NCBI RefSeq assembly: GCF_014646635.1
Contig: NZ_BMNQ01000020.1
Span: 1 to 48,480 of the forward strand
Length of the DNA: 48,480 nt
Direction of reading: 5' to 3'
Origin: Lentibacillus kapialis
Lineage (GTDB): Bacteria; Bacillota; Bacilli; Bacillales; Amphibacillaceae
Shown: positions 27,513 through 36,415 of the stretch, in pieces
Layout: the number at the start of each line of letters is the position of its first letter
How positions within the stretch are numbered: the stretch's first letter is position 1
Translations under genes and position numbers: made by a program
The notes under the pieces: generated by a model
What the model saw: only the letters and a program-made list of their open reading frames with translations
Database searches by the model: none
What the model was told of the DNA's origin: nothing

Positions 27513-27719
27513 TTAAAGGTTGTTAGGATATCGAAATAATGCAATGGACATCAGAAGAACACCGATCGGGAGAAAATAACACTCGGGCCTTCCGACTATA
27601 AAAACAATGTAATCTGTCCAGGAAACCCCTACAGGCAAAAAGTTCATATAAGCGATAATACTGACACCGCCTGTAACAGCAAATCCAAACCCAACTAAAA
27701 AAAGGAATAATAGCACCAA
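27513..27719 (-). CDS. Small membrane protein, about 68 aa
   Basis: Two membrane segments (about 2-27 and 46-62) around a short loop containing FIVGRPECYFLP. The start is uncertain: TTG at 27719 or GTG one codon later, both behind GGGTG-type purine stretches. I do not recognise a family. It lies alone between yjbA and fabF where B. subtilis carries oligopeptide permease genes. Confidence 0.5.
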   Translation of the reverse strand: MVLLFLFLVGFGFAVTGGVSIIAYMNFLPVGVSWTDYIVFIVGRPECYFLPIGVLLMSIALFRYPNNL

Positions 27720-27892
27720 TTTTTTACACCCGCCTTGCAGTATCTAAAAGCAAAAAATCAACCTTTCAGTCACTAGCTTGTCCTGTTCATTTATTTCATT
27801 TTATGCACGGGAAAATCATTCATGTGCATTGTTTCATTTTTGATTGGGTAATATGATCATAAAGATAACTGGCAATGATTTCAGTAACAAAC

Positions 27893-27925
27893 TAAAGAAG
27901 CTGACTGCTCGCGGCAATCAGCTTC
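27893..27925 (-). terminator. Terminator of fabF
   Basis: GAAGCTGA (27897-27904) pairs with TCAGCTTC (27918-27925) around a GC-rich loop; TTTAGTTTG follows on the minus strand. Confidence 0.75.
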
Positions 27926-27933
27926 TCCTTACC

Positions 27934-29172
27934 TTATTGATGCTTTTTAAAAACCAGTGTAGCATTGTGACCGCCGAATCCGAGTGAATTGCTCATGACG
28001 ACATGGACATCCTGCTTTCTTGATCCATTCGGGACATAATCGAGATCACACTCCGGATCGGGTGTCTCATAATTCATAGTAGGCGGTATGATGCCATCAT
28101 CAATGGCTTTGAGGGAAATCACAGATTCCAATCCGCCGGCAGCACCAAGCAAATGACCGGTCACACTTTTTGTTGATGACACAGCTAATTCTCTTGCATG
28201 GTCGCCGAATACATGTTTAATGGCTTGGGTTTCATACTTATCGTTCAGTTCAGTGCTTGTACCGTGTGCATTGATATAATCAACCTCTTCCGGTGAAATG
28301 CGGGCATCCTCAACTGCCTGCCGCATTGCACGCGCAGCACCTTCGCCATTTTCTGCGGGTGCTGTAATATGATAAGCATCACCGGTTGCCGCATATCCGA
28401 TGATTTCACCATAAATATGTGCACCGCGTTCGACCGCTGATTCCAGCGATTCCAGAACTAAAATACCAGCACCTTCCCCCATGACAAAACCGTCACGTTC
28501 CTTATCAAAAGGGCGACTTGCACTATTTGGATCTTCATTCGTTGATAAAGCTTTCATCGCTGAAAAACCAGCAAACGCCATGTTCGTGATAGGTGCTTCA
28601 GTTCCGCCTGCAATCATATAGTCAGCATCTCCGCGTTCAATTGTTTTAAACGCATCACCGATCGAATTGGCTCCCGATGCACACGCAGTTGTCGTGCAGG
28701 AATTAATGCCTTTAGCTCCAAGTTGAATGGATACTTGTCCTGCTGCCATATCAGGAATCATCATTGGCACAAAAAACGGACTGATTCGACGTGCCCCTTT
28801 TTCCATGAGTTTGGTATGCTGGTCTTCCAGGGTGCCCATGCCGCCTATTCCGGAACCAACCCAGACTCCGACACGAGTGGCATTGCTCTCATCAATCGTT
28901 AAATCGGCATCGTCAACTGCCATTCGCGCGGCAGCGACTGCGTATTGTGTAAATAAATCCATCTTTCGTGCATCTTTTTTGTCCATGTAATTTTTCGGAT
29001 CAAAACCTTCTACTTCAGCTGCTGCAACTGCCGGCAGTCCACTGCGTTCAATCCGGCTTAGAAAATCGATTCCGCTTTTCCCGGAAACAACATTATCCCA
29101 CATTGTCCCAACATCATTACCATTGGGGGAAATGGTTCCAAGACCGGTAACTACTACTCTTCTTCTTTCCAT
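27934..29172 (-). CDS. fabF: Beta-ketoacyl-ACP synthase II (FabF), 412 aa
   Basis: Condensing enzyme that elongates fatty acids with malonyl-ACP. The Cys-His-His triad is Cys164 ([10 protein letters not shown]), His303 (NAHGTST) and His340 ([11 protein letters not shown]). Length is usual. GGAGGAG lies about 5 nt before the ATG. It follows fabH by 31 nt, as in B. subtilis fabHA-fabF, and the two form an operon ending at the terminator before 27925. Confidence 0.97.
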   Translation of the reverse strand: MERRRVVVTGLGTISPNGNDVGTMWDNVVSGKSGIDFLSRIERSGLPAVAAAEVEGFDPKNYMDKKDARKMDLFTQYAVAAARMAVDDADLTIDESNATRVGVWVGSGIGGMGTLEDQHTKLMEKGARRISPFFVPMMIPDMAAGQVSIQLGAKGINSCTTTACASGANSIGDAFKTIERGDADYMIAGGTEAPITNMAFAGFSAMKALSTNEDPNSASRPFDKERDGFVMGEGAGILVLESLESAVERGAHIYGEIIGYAATGDAYHITAPAENGEGAARAMRQAVEDARISPEEVDYINAHGTSTELNDKYETQAIKHVFGDHARELAVSSTKSVTGHLLGAAGGLESVISLKAIDDGIIPPTMNYETPDPECDLDYVPNGSRKQDVHVVMSNSLGFGGHNATLVFKKHQ

Positions 29173-29203
29173 TTATTGCTCCTCCTATAAATTACTGAAG
29201 TCA

Positions 29204-30145
29204 TTAATGGCCCCAGCGCAAGGCAATGGCGCCCCATGTCAGTCCTCCGCCAAAACCAACAAGAACGAGTAAGTCATTATTTTTTATTTTACCACTATTA
29301 ACACCTTCTGATAAAGCGATTGGAATGGAAGCTGAAGATGTATTGCCATATCTCTTGACCGAAGTAGCCATTTTGTCCTCAGCAATTCCCAGACGTTCAC
29401 GGGCAGCTTCCATGATACGGATGTTCGCCTGATGCGGAATTAAATAATCCACATCTTCATTATTATACCCGGCTTTTTCAACCACATTTACTGATGATTC
29501 CGGCATTTGTCTGACAGCAAACTTAAACACTTCCCGTCCATTCATGGCCAAATAGCCGCTTTCTTTATCTTGATAAAGATCTTTTTCGCCTGAACCATCT
29601 GATCCAAGTTCAAACGACAGGATCCCCTTCCCTTCTGAAACAGGACCAACAACGGTCGCTCCCGCCCCATCTCCGAACAGGACACAGGTATTCCGGTCAG
29701 TCCAGTCAGTGATTTTGGAAAGCTTTTCAACACCGACCACTAACACATTTTGGTACGCATTTGTTTCAATAAATTGTTTAGCGGTAATCACACCGTACAT
29801 AAAACCGGAGCATGCGGCACTGATATCCATTGCGGCGACTTTTCTTGCTCCCAGCCGCTCTTGAAGCAAGCACGCAACAGACGGAAAAGGCATATCAGGG
29901 GTGACGGTTGCAACCAGAATCATATCAAGATCCTCTGCCCGGATGTTCGCTTTATCCAAGGCTTCCTGAGCTGCATAAAATGCCATATCCGATGTATCCG
30001 CACCATCATCGACGATGCGCCTCTCTTCAATACCGGTACGCGTTCTGATCCATTCATCACTCGTATCCACTATTTTTTCAAGGTCTTTATTTGTAACAAC
30101 GTTGGACGGAACATAATGCCCGGTACCTAACAGTCCCACGCCCAT
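29204..30145 (-). CDS. fabH: Beta-ketoacyl-ACP synthase III (FabH), 313 aa
   Basis: Starts fatty-acid synthesis by condensing a branched or acetyl-CoA primer with malonyl-ACP. The Cys-His-Asn triad is Cys112 ([10 protein letters not shown]), His about 238 ([10 protein letters not shown]) and Asn about 268 (GNTSSAS). AAGGAG lies 8 nt before the ATG. I looked upstream for a FapR operator, which controls fabHA-fabF in B. subtilis, and did not find a convincing one. Confidence 0.97.
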   Translation of the reverse strand: MGVGLLGTGHYVPSNVVTNKDLEKIVDTSDEWIRTRTGIEERRIVDDGADTSDMAFYAAQEALDKANIRAEDLDMILVATVTPDMPFPSVACLLQERLGARKVAAMDISAACSGFMYGVITAKQFIETNAYQNVLVVGVEKLSKITDWTDRNTCVLFGDGAGATVVGPVSEGKGILSFELGSDGSGEKDLYQDKESGYLAMNGREVFKFAVRQMPESSVNVVEKAGYNNEDVDYLIPHQANIRIMEAARERLGIAEDKMATSVKRYGNTSSASIPIALSEGVNSGKIKNNDLLVLVGFGGGLTWGAIALRWGH

Positions 30146-30288
30146 ATACCCATCTCCTTACAATAATTATTTTTAAATGACGTGAATGTCTCATAGCATG
30201 TTTTATGATTTTTAAAACTGTCATTATAATCAATTCTTATGACTTGGTGCTAATTTTAATGCAAACTATTGGAAAGTGCAAGCGTCAC

Positions 30289-31254
30289 TTACTCGTCATC
30301 ACGTTCATTCGGCAACAACCCGGTCTCCTTATAGGCATCCACTTCTTCCTGAATATAATTACGAATATCTTTCGGGACTTCAGGACTGAATTCTCCCAAT
30401 GAAATCACGTCATCCTGAAAATCGAATGTTGTAACGCCGCCGCGCAGGTCACCATCATTGAATTTTCCTGCAGCCATTGTATACAGGTCCTCCACATGTT
30501 GCACTGTGCTTGACAGAACAGTTTTTTCAGCGATCTTTGACTGATCTGCGACATAACCAATCGCATGTATCCCATCCGCAGCAGCCTGTTCAATGATGGA
30601 TGCACTGTAAGTATTACCGGTCGGGTAAACCACATCAGCACCCTGTCCCCGCATCGTATTATACATTTCGGTTGCTTTCTCTTTAGCATTCCAATCATTC
30701 ACATAATTCAGATGTACTTCGGCTTCCGAATTTTGGAATGTGACACCCTCAAAATAGCCTTCTATTTCCGGCTGCCACTCAAATGCGCCAATAACACCCA
30801 CATGATTCGTGTCAGTCATTTCACCGGCCAGCATTCCGGCAAAAAATCCCATGGCATGTGAATTGAAATTCAGGCTTGTCACATTCTTTGTAAATTGACC
30901 GCCATTAAAATAAACGAAATGAACTTCCGGATAAACGTTTGATATTTCTTCAAAAAACTTGCCGTATACAGCGCTATGTCCATAAATCAGATTCACCCCG
31001 TTTTTGACTAATTCATCGACAGCGTCTCTGACTTCCTGTTGGGTCTTAACATCTTCTTTATAATAAACTTCGGTATTAAACTGTTTCTCAATGGCCATCA
31101 GACCTTCGTAACCTTTTTTATCCCATGGCTGCTCATGGGCGGATGATTCCATTAGCATTCCGACGTTTTGCAGGTTGCCCGAGTCAAAGTAACTGCCACA
31201 GCCGGATAGAACCAATATGAAAGCAGCCGGGATGAGGATTGATAACTTTTTCAC
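30289..31254 (-). CDS. med: Med-like BMP-family lipoprotein, 321 aa
   Basis: Basic membrane protein family lipoprotein with the periplasmic-binding fold. The lipobox LSGC is at 16-19, so Cys19 would be lipidated after signal cleavage. In B. subtilis Med raises comK expression and is related to ABC-transporter binding proteins for nucleosides. The GTG start at 31254 (GGAG 7 nt upstream) gives a proper signal peptide, MKKLSILIPAAFILVLSGC, whereas the longer frame does not. It lies between fabH and yjaV as in B. subtilis. The 143-bp gap to fabH leaves no room for comZ, which B. subtilis has there. Confidence 0.88.
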   Translation of the reverse strand: MKKLSILIPAAFILVLSGCGSYFDSGNLQNVGMLMESSAHEQPWDKKGYEGLMAIEKQFNTEVYYKEDVKTQQEVRDAVDELVKNGVNLIYGHSAVYGKFFEEISNVYPEVHFVYFNGGQFTKNVTSLNFNSHAMGFFAGMLAGEMTDTNHVGVIGAFEWQPEIEGYFEGVTFQNSEAEVHLNYVNDWNAKEKATEMYNTMRGQGADVVYPTGNTYSASIIEQAAADGIHAIGYVADQSKIAEKTVLSSTVQHVEDLYTMAAGKFNDGDLRGGVTTFDFQDDVISLGEFSPEVPKDIRNYIQEEVDAYKETGLLPNERDDE

Positions 31255-31349
31255 GCTTCCACTCCATTTCCGGTCATTGTTAAGCTTGTACAAAAAATGG
31301 CACGATTTAGTGGTATCCACTAATATCGTCAACTAGCTATGATCACCTT

Positions 31350-31922
31350 CTACATTCGAGGGTAAAATTTTTTGTACCTTTCATAATGTTTTTTTACGTT
31401 TTCAATTTCTTCCTTTATAGGTCTATTGTTTCGTATATAGACAGTATTTTCAAGTTTTAAATCATCCGCTTTGCGGTCATGAATCGATCTCGCGTTTACC
31501 ACCTGGGGCAGCCCGGATGCACGGATCCATTGCTTTACGCTTTCAATAATATTCTCCACATGAACAGCGCTTGATATAAATCGTTGTGAATCAAATCGGA
31601 TAAAGTCATTTTGTATGCAGGCCCCATCCTGGTTCATTGGCATCCACTCGCCAAAAACGAGGGGGAGTTTAATTGTAATCGCTTCTTTTTTCTTTAGAAT
31701 CATTTCACACTCGCCAATGCTGATTGATGCATCATAACTTTTGTTGTGCCCGGATTTAGCTACATGATGAAATAAATCATTTCGGCCGAGAAACATAGAC
31801 AAATGCTCCTTTTCATCTGTATCAAGATCGTCCATTCCGTCTACATGCCAGCCGTTCTCAAGAAAATGATTGACCATATGAAAACCGATCCAATGGAAGC
31901 AATCTTCTACAAAAAAGTACAT
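31350..31922 (-). CDS. yjaV: YjaV-like protein (epimerase-related), 190 aa
   Basis: Soluble protein of unknown function. A remote resemblance to NAD-dependent epimerases can be seen (FHMVNHFLENGWHVDGMDD at the start, TIKLPLVFGEWMP and SAVHVENIIESV later), but the nucleotide-binding glycine motif is missing, so catalysis is doubtful. AGGAGG lies 8 nt before the ATG. Position beside med and yjzD gives the name, since B. subtilis has yjzD-yjaU-yjaV-med; yjaU is absent here. Confidence 0.7.
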   Translation of the reverse strand: MYFFVEDCFHWIGFHMVNHFLENGWHVDGMDDLDTDEKEHLSMFLGRNDLFHHVAKSGHNKSYDASISIGECEMILKKKEAITIKLPLVFGEWMPMNQDGACIQNDFIRFDSQRFISSAVHVENIIESVKQWIRASGLPQVVNARSIHDRKADDLKLENTVYIRNNRPIKEEIENVKKHYERYKKFYPRM

Positions 31923-32031
31923 ATTGACATCCTCCTGTTAAAACAAATCCTTTTATTTTTTTGACTGATTTGCTAAACTATATGAGAATAGCAGAAAATG
32001 AGTGAGTAAATAAAATAGAGGTGTATTTATC

Positions 32032-32211
32032 ATGCGTTTCTTGTGGCCGCTTATCTGGGCTTTTCTCATTAGTTGTGTTGTTTCATATGTATTAGTTAGC
32101 ATGGCAGGTAATGATTTTGACATCGTAAGCACATTCGGAGCGACTATCGTCATTACACTTGCTGTTTTTATACTGGGTGAAGGTGTCTTAAAAGGCGAAA
32201 GTGAGTATTAA
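32032..32211 (+). CDS. yjzD: YjzD-like small membrane protein (DUF2929), 59 aa
   Basis: Starts MRFLWPLIWAFLISCVVSY and contains two membrane segments (about 5-25 and 33-51) with the polar tail EGVLKGESEY, as in the DUF2929 family. GAGGTG lies 8 nt before the ATG. It is divergent from yjaV, the same arrangement as in B. subtilis. Function unknown. Confidence 0.85.
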   Translation: MRFLWPLIWAFLISCVVSYVLVSMAGNDFDIVSTFGATIVITLAVFILGEGVLKGESEY

Positions 32212-32246
32212 ACTGAACTTTGGGATTATGATCTCAGTCTGTAAAC

Positions 32247-32283
32247 AACCCTTGCCTTCAAGGTATGATGGCAAGGGTTTTGT
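32247..32283 (+). terminator. Terminator of yjzD
   Basis: AACCCTTGCC / GGCAAGGGTT, 10-bp perfect stem with a 13-nt loop, then TTTTG. Confidence 0.8.
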
Positions 32284-32342
32284 GCTTACAAATCTCTTGA
32301 CGGATGTTATAAATCAATTTCGGAGCTTGATTTATTACCGGT

Positions 32343-32696
32343 TCAATACCATGGCAATACGCTCAAGGCCGTAAGTGCAGCTAACGGCAATACCAGGCGG
32401 TTGAACCTTTTGGGCCGGCCATAGCCGCCATATCCATAACCGGGGTATCCATAGCCATAATTGGAATATCCGTAACCCGGGTAACCATAGCCAAATCCCC
32501 CGTATCCAAACTGGCGTTGATGGCACCCGGGCATATGGTTGTTACCGTGAGACAGCGGTATCGCCATGTAGACGTATTTCTCATCAAGCCCTGTGATAAT
32601 CCCATCAATCTGCGAACCGTCATTCATTTCAGCCAGCACATACGAATGCATATGCTGTTTACACAATTCATACATATGTTGATGATTATAACTCAT
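32343..32696 (-). CDS. Gly/Tyr-rich protein with LSM-like N-terminus, 117 aa
   Basis: The N-terminal half (about 1-60) looks like a small beta domain (YVLAEMNDGSQIDGIITGLDEKYVYMAIPL), the pattern of spore-associated LSM-like proteins. The middle (about 62-96) is a GYG/YPGYGY-type repeat rich in Gly and Tyr, and the C-terminus is a short hydrophobic segment. GAGGAGG lies 7 nt before the ATG. Such repeats suit cross-linking or phase-separating surface proteins of spores; that role is inferred. No exact family recognised. Confidence 0.75.
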   Translation of the reverse strand: MSYNHQHMYELCKQHMHSYVLAEMNDGSQIDGIITGLDEKYVYMAIPLSHGNNHMPGCHQRQFGYGGFGYGYPGYGYSNYGYGYPGYGYGGYGRPKRFNRLVLPLAALTALSVLPWY

Positions 32697-32790
32697 ATTC
32701 CAACCTCCTCACCAATCAGCCTATTCATTTGCCTTTGGGTTGGTGACATGTTTATGGTATTGAAATTAATTGAGTTCAGGAGGAAATATT

Positions 32791-33618
32791 ATGGAAACAA
32801 TCGAAGCATTTTGGGTGTTGATCAAATACATTATCCTGGGGCTGTTGCAGGGTTTCACAGAGCCCATTCCAATCTCATCAAGTGGACATTTAGTTATTGT
32901 AAGAGAGCTATTTGGTATCGGAATCGACGGGCTTTCATTTGAAATCATGGTCAATTTCGGGTCACTTATTGCTGTGCTTGTTATCTACCGAAAAGACATT
33001 TACCGGCTGGTGGAAAATGGAATTCGTTACATAACCACCCGGGCGAATGATGCCAAAAGTGACTTTCAATTTGTTATGTTTTTGATACTCGCAACGATTC
33101 CAACCGGTATTATCGGCCTGTTATTTGAAGATTTTATTGAGAGACAGCTTGGCGGCCGTGTGGTGGTTGTCGGCGTGGCACTCCTGATTACTGGAGCCGC
33201 TCTATGGATTATCCGCAACCTTCGAGGAAATAAAGGTGAAGGTAGCATCACGGTTCTTGATGCTATTATTGTTGGACTGGCCCAATCGGTTGCATTGGTA
33301 CCCGGCATCAGTCGATCAGGTGCAACAATTGTTGCGGCAATGCTTGTCGGAATGAAAACCGAAACTGCCCTCAGATTTTCATTTCTGTTATACATACCTG
33401 TAAGCCTTGGTATCACCATGCTATCAGCCGGTGACCTTATCGGCGGTGACAGTGAATTGAGTGCTGTTGCCATACCGTCAATCCTGGCGTTTGCAGCTGC
33501 CATTATTGCCACTTACTATTCATTACGCTGGTTTATGAACGTGATGGCACGCGGCAATCTGAAGTATTTTGCCTATTATTGTTTTGCTGTCGGGGTACTT
33601 GTCATCCTGTTCCTATAG
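32791..33618 (+). CDS. uppP: Undecaprenyl-diphosphatase UppP (BacA), 275 aa
   Basis: Membrane enzyme that removes a phosphate from undecaprenyl pyrophosphate to recycle the cell-wall lipid carrier; it also gives bacitracin tolerance. The catalytic motifs are [19 protein letters not shown] (17-35) and [16 protein letters not shown] (about 177-192). Eight hydrophobic segments are visible. The ATG at 32791 has AGGAGG 7 nt upstream, so the seven-codon extension in the frame is not used. Confidence 0.95.
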   Translation: METIEAFWVLIKYIILGLLQGFTEPIPISSSGHLVIVRELFGIGIDGLSFEIMVNFGSLIAVLVIYRKDIYRLVENGIRYITTRANDAKSDFQFVMFLILATIPTGIIGLLFEDFIERQLGGRVVVVGVALLITGAALWIIRNLRGNKGEGSITVLDAIIVGLAQSVALVPGISRSGATIVAAMLVGMKTETALRFSFLLYIPVSLGITMLSAGDLIGGDSELSAVAIPSILAFAAAIIATYYSLRWFMNVMARGNLKYFAYYCFAVGVLVILFL

Positions 33619-33630
33619 AATTCAGTGAAT

Positions 33631-33752
33631 CCTATAAGCTAAAAATTTTATACTTTCTGACGTTATTAGAAAAACTCGGCGTTCGCCTCGTCTTATAGCG
33701 AATGCCGAAGCTTTTCTTATAAGGTCAACCATTTTATACTTTCTGACGTTAT
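33631..33752 (-). repeat. Post-terminator repeat, two-tail copy behind the radical SAM gene
   Basis: Same structure as at 21236: tails at 33631-33666 and 33716-33752 around a hairpin (33677-33686 with 33698-33707, one mismatch). On the minus strand it begins directly after the terminator of the radical SAM gene (GTCTTTTGTTATAACGTCAG). The leftmost tail is the more decayed one. Confidence 0.9.
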
Positions 33753-33755
33753 AAC

Positions 33756-33792
33756 AAAAGACTTCTAACTGCTGATCAGTTAGAAGTCTTTT
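33756..33792. terminator. Terminator of the radical SAM gene
   Basis: AAAAGACTTCTAACTG / CAGTTAGAAGTCTTTT, 16-bp perfect stem with a 5-nt loop, overlapping the stop codon at 33776. Confidence 0.9.
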
Positions 33793-34918
33793 GTCTTCTT
33801 TCACGCCTATGTTTTTCACGCCATGCTTTTGGAATGTATACACAGTAAGGATCACTTTCCATATAATCTCCTGTCACATTATATGCGCGGGATCTTGAGC
33901 CGCCACAAACATGCCGGAATTCGCACACACCACATTTGCCTTTATATTGATCCGGATCTCTTAAATTTTTAAACACCTCTGATTCCCGGTAAATCACCGG
34001 AAGTGGCGACTGACGCACGTTGCCTGCTTTAATCGGCAAGAGTCCGCTCGGATAAACATCGCCTGTGTGGGAAATAAACACAAACCCATTTCCATCATTA
34101 ACACCCTTAGGTGCACGACCAAGCCCATCAATCTGTCCGGTTTTGCCATTCATCAAAGCATCTTCATACCGGATTGAGTCGTCACCGTTGTTGCTTTCAC
34201 GAATTTTACCTTGGATAACAACCCGGCGGTAATGCTGTGCGGCTGTTGTTTTTATATCAAATGGTACGCGTTTGGAAAGCTGATAAAGCCAGCGCAACAC
34301 TTTTTCGTGTTCAGCCGGCGAGATCATATCACTTTCCTTGCCTCTTCCTGTCGGCACAAGAAAAAAAACACTCCAGAGCACACAATTCAAATCCTCTACC
34401 ATTTTTGCCATTTCATCGAGATAACCTGCGTTATACTTGGAAATAACCGTATTAATTTGAAGTGGCATTTCAAGCTCATGCAAATAATTAATCGCGTTCA
34501 TTGTTAAATCAAACGATCCGGATGTTCCACGGAAATGATCATGAACTTCTGCACAATGCCCATCGATTGAAAATGCCCATCTCGACAGTCCAATATCTTT
34601 TGCTTTCCGCATCGCTTCTTTTGTCACATTAGGTGTAGCGGATGGTGTCATGGATACCCGTACACCCTTCTGCACGGCATATTCCGCAATATCGAAAACA
34701 TCCGACCGCATCAGTGGATCACCACCGGTAAATACGAGCATCGGATTATCCATCTCATATATATCATCAATTAATGTCTTACCCTCTTCAAATGACAGTT
34801 CAAGTGGATGCCGGTGGTATTGTGCTTCGGCTCTGCAGTGCAGGCATTTCAATTCACAGGCACGTGTTAGCTCCCAAATAACAATAAACGGGTTTTCATT
34901 GTAGTCTCGAGGAAACAT
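33776..34918 (-). CDS. Radical SAM/SPASM protein (TIGR04053-like), 380 aa
   Basis: Radical S-adenosylmethionine enzyme with a C-terminal SPASM domain. The 4Fe-4S motif CxxxCxxC is CELKCLHC (Cys21, 25 and 28), followed by FTGGDPLMR (SAM-binding GGE-like motif). The SPASM cysteines sit in CGVCEFRHVCGGSRSRA and DPYC near the C-terminus. Relatives include the heme-modifying NirJ/AhbD group; I think of the TIGR04053 family, whose substrate is unknown. GGAGGGG lies just before the ATG at 34918; a TTG one codon upstream is the alternative. A TGTGA-type palindrome 70 nt upstream suggests control by the neighbouring Crp/Fnr protein. Confidence 0.88.
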   Translation of the reverse strand: MFPRDYNENPFIVIWELTRACELKCLHCRAEAQYHRHPLELSFEEGKTLIDDIYEMDNPMLVFTGGDPLMRSDVFDIAEYAVQKGVRVSMTPSATPNVTKEAMRKAKDIGLSRWAFSIDGHCAEVHDHFRGTSGSFDLTMNAINYLHELEMPLQINTVISKYNAGYLDEMAKMVEDLNCVLWSVFFLVPTGRGKESDMISPAEHEKVLRWLYQLSKRVPFDIKTTAAQHYRRVVIQGKIRESNNGDDSIRYEDALMNGKTGQIDGLGRAPKGVNDGNGFVFISHTGDVYPSGLLPIKAGNVRQSPLPVIYRESEVFKNLRDPDQYKGKCGVCEFRHVCGGSRSRAYNVTGDYMESDPYCVYIPKAWREKHRRERRQKTSN

Positions 34919-34952
34919 CAAGACCCCTCCCTAGTCAATAATGGCTGATTTC

Positions 34953-34995
34953 ATCATAATTTTTTTAGGTGAAAGCGGCAGTGATCTAACTCACT
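34953..34995 (-). promoter_or_regulatory. Fnr-type operator and promoter of the radical SAM gene
   Basis: AGTGA-tctaac-TCACT (34980-34995) is a perfect inverted repeat that fits the Bacillus Fnr consensus TGTGA-N6-TCACT at nine of ten positions. On the minus strand a TATGAT (34953-34958) begins 29.5 bp from its centre, so the site would be centred close to -41.5, the usual position for class II activation. No -35 box is needed or seen. Confidence 0.7.
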
Positions 34996-35092
34996 TGTGC
35001 AGCTTCTTTACCATTTGAAGCACCCTTCTTTATTGTAGAAGCAATTCCACACAAAAGCCTCCGGATGGAACATCTCCAGAGGCAACAACAGT

Positions 35093-35332
35093 TTATTTTT
35101 TTCCGATCGCTATGCGCCACATCGGCGGGCCTTGTTCCAAGTATTCCCATGTAAATGACCCTTCCCGCTCAATCATCAACTGGTAATGAAGCGGCTTTGG
35201 ATCATGATCATTTGACAGCTGCATAAATTCACCCGGATTCAATTCATCGAACACTTCAAAAATTTTCGGATGCCTGTGACGCGGCTCAATTTCCGGTGCG
35301 TGTATTTTGGCAGTAAATTGTGTATCATGCAT
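35093..35332 (-). CDS. DUF2249 protein, 79 aa
   Basis: Full-length DUF2249 domain: APEIEPRHRHPKIFEVFDEL, then LSNDHDPKPLHYQL and EREGSFTWEYLEQGPPMWRI, the family hallmarks including the conserved His-Asp-Pro-Lys-Pro. The start is the ATG at 35332 with GGAGGG 6 nt upstream; an open frame to 35377 is not supported. Members are found beside denitrification, nitric oxide and hemerythrin-like genes, function unknown. A palindrome ATGTGA-N9-TCACAT lies 66 nt upstream (35399-35419). Confidence 0.9.
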   Translation of the reverse strand: MHDTQFTAKIHAPEIEPRHRHPKIFEVFDELNPGEFMQLSNDHDPKPLHYQLMIEREGSFTWEYLEQGPPMWRIAIGKK

Positions 35333-35372
35333 ATAGATCCCTCCATTAGTGTTCTTGCTTTTGAACAATTTC

Positions 35373-35419
35373 ATCATATAACCTGGCAGGCTATAAAGAT
35401 GTGAGGAGCGGCATCACAT
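35373..35419 (-). promoter_or_regulatory. Palindrome with unusual spacing upstream of the DUF2249 gene
   Basis: ATGTGA-ggagcggca-TCACAT (35399-35419) is a perfect 6-bp inverted repeat with 9 bp between TGTGA and TCACA, not the 6 of a standard Crp/Fnr site. A TATGAT on the minus strand (35373-35378) lies 31 bp from its centre. Probably recognised by a related regulator; this is inference. Confidence 0.4.
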
Positions 35420-35551
35420 ATGTATGATATTCATCACTTAATCACAAAACGTTCAAATTTAATAGGGAAAGTCATATTTGTAATATGATAGCATGAACGT
35501 AACAATAGAAAACGGCATTGAATGAGAACCATCTGTACAAGGAGGTATTGC

Positions 35552-36244
35552 ATGCATACAGGTACTATACAACGGCTGCTTCAAAAAGTTCCCCTTTTCA
35601 AAGACCTGACCGACGATGAAATGGAACCGATCATTGACTTGGCAAAGCACCGTATGTACCGTCACGGCACCCACATATTCATGCAGGGTGATCCGCTGAC
35701 AAACGTTTATTTTATCCATCAAGGAAAAATAAAAATTTACAAAACCGACTTCCATGGCAGAGAACAAATTGTAAATGTGCTGCAGCCCGGTGATATGTTC
35801 CCGCATCAAGGTTTTTTTAGACAGGATGATTATCCTGCTCATGCCGAAGTGCTGGAAGATGCGATTTTAATCTATATTCCGATTGAATCCTTTGAAAATT
35901 TTCTGGTTAATCACCCCGAAATTTGTATTAAACTGTTTCGTGTGCTGGGCGATATCATTGTTGATCTACAAGCACGGCTGGAAGAAAAAATTCTCCATAA
36001 CACATACGAGCAAATTATTATGCTCCTGTTGCGCTTATCGAAAGGTTACGGAAAAGAAACCAATGGTGGCATGATTAGACTGACAACTCAGTTTACAAAT
36101 CGCGAACTCGCCAACATGATTGGTTCAAGCCGCGAAACCGTCAGCCGAACCCTGACTCAACTGAAGAAGCAAAATTTGATTGCCTCCGACAAAACCGGAG
36201 CGGTTGTTTTAGATACCGATGCACTGGAAGACGAGCTGTTTTAA
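35552..36244 (+). CDS. Crp/Fnr family transcription regulator, 230 aa
   Basis: DNA-binding regulator with an N-terminal cyclic-nucleotide-type beta barrel (about 15-125: FMQGDPLTNVYFIHQGKIKIYK), a dimerisation helix (about 130-160) and a C-terminal winged helix with the recognition helix SRETVSRTLTQLKKQNLI. That helix matches Crp/Fnr proteins that read TGTGA. There is a single cysteine (Cys125 region, HPEICIKL) and no cysteine cluster at either end, so it cannot bind a 4Fe-4S cluster as Fnr does. A heme, NO or redox sensor type is more likely. ATG at 35552 follows AAGGAGG by 6 nt. Confidence 0.92.
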   Translation: MHTGTIQRLLQKVPLFKDLTDDEMEPIIDLAKHRMYRHGTHIFMQGDPLTNVYFIHQGKIKIYKTDFHGREQIVNVLQPGDMFPHQGFFRQDDYPAHAEVLEDAILIYIPIESFENFLVNHPEICIKLFRVLGDIIVDLQARLEEKILHNTYEQIIMLLLRLSKGYGKETNGGMIRLTTQFTNRELANMIGSSRETVSRTLTQLKKQNLIASDKTGAVVLDTDALEDELF

Positions 36245-36249
36245 ACTGG

Positions 36250-36282
36250 AAGATCATCCCGCTACGGGGTGGTCTTTTTTTT
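36250..36282 (+). terminator. Terminator of the Crp/Fnr gene
   Basis: AGATCATCCC / GGGGTGGTCT with G-U pairs and a 5-nt loop, then eight T. The post-terminator repeat starts at the last T. Confidence 0.85.
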
Positions 36283-36370
36283 AACGTCAGAAAGTATAAA
36301 TGATGGATGACCTTATAAAAAAGCTTCGGCATTCGCTATAAGGCGAGGCGAATGCCGAGTTTTTCTAATA
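36282..36370 (+). repeat. Post-terminator repeat, single-tail copy behind the Crp/Fnr gene
   Basis: AACGTCAGAAAGTATAAATGATGGATGACCTTATAA (36282-36317) directly after the T-tract, then CGGCATTCGC (36327-36336) pairing with GCGAATGCCG (36348-36357), then GAGTTTTTCTAATA. Here the second tail is missing: the sequence leaves the repeat after TAATA. Orientation relative to the terminator is the same as for the minus-strand copies. Confidence 0.9.
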
Positions 36371-36415
36371 GCCTACCTCCAGCCGTATTAAAATCTATTA
36401 TACCGCCAAGGAAAA

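Noticed and set aside
30146-30288. FapR operator or comZ gene between fabH and med
   Set aside because: No sequence near TTAGTACCTGGTACTAA was found, and the gap is too short for the 63-codon comZ with signals.
33622-33855. 77-aa minus-strand frame
   Set aside because: It runs through the terminator and the post-terminator repeat, downstream of the radical SAM gene.
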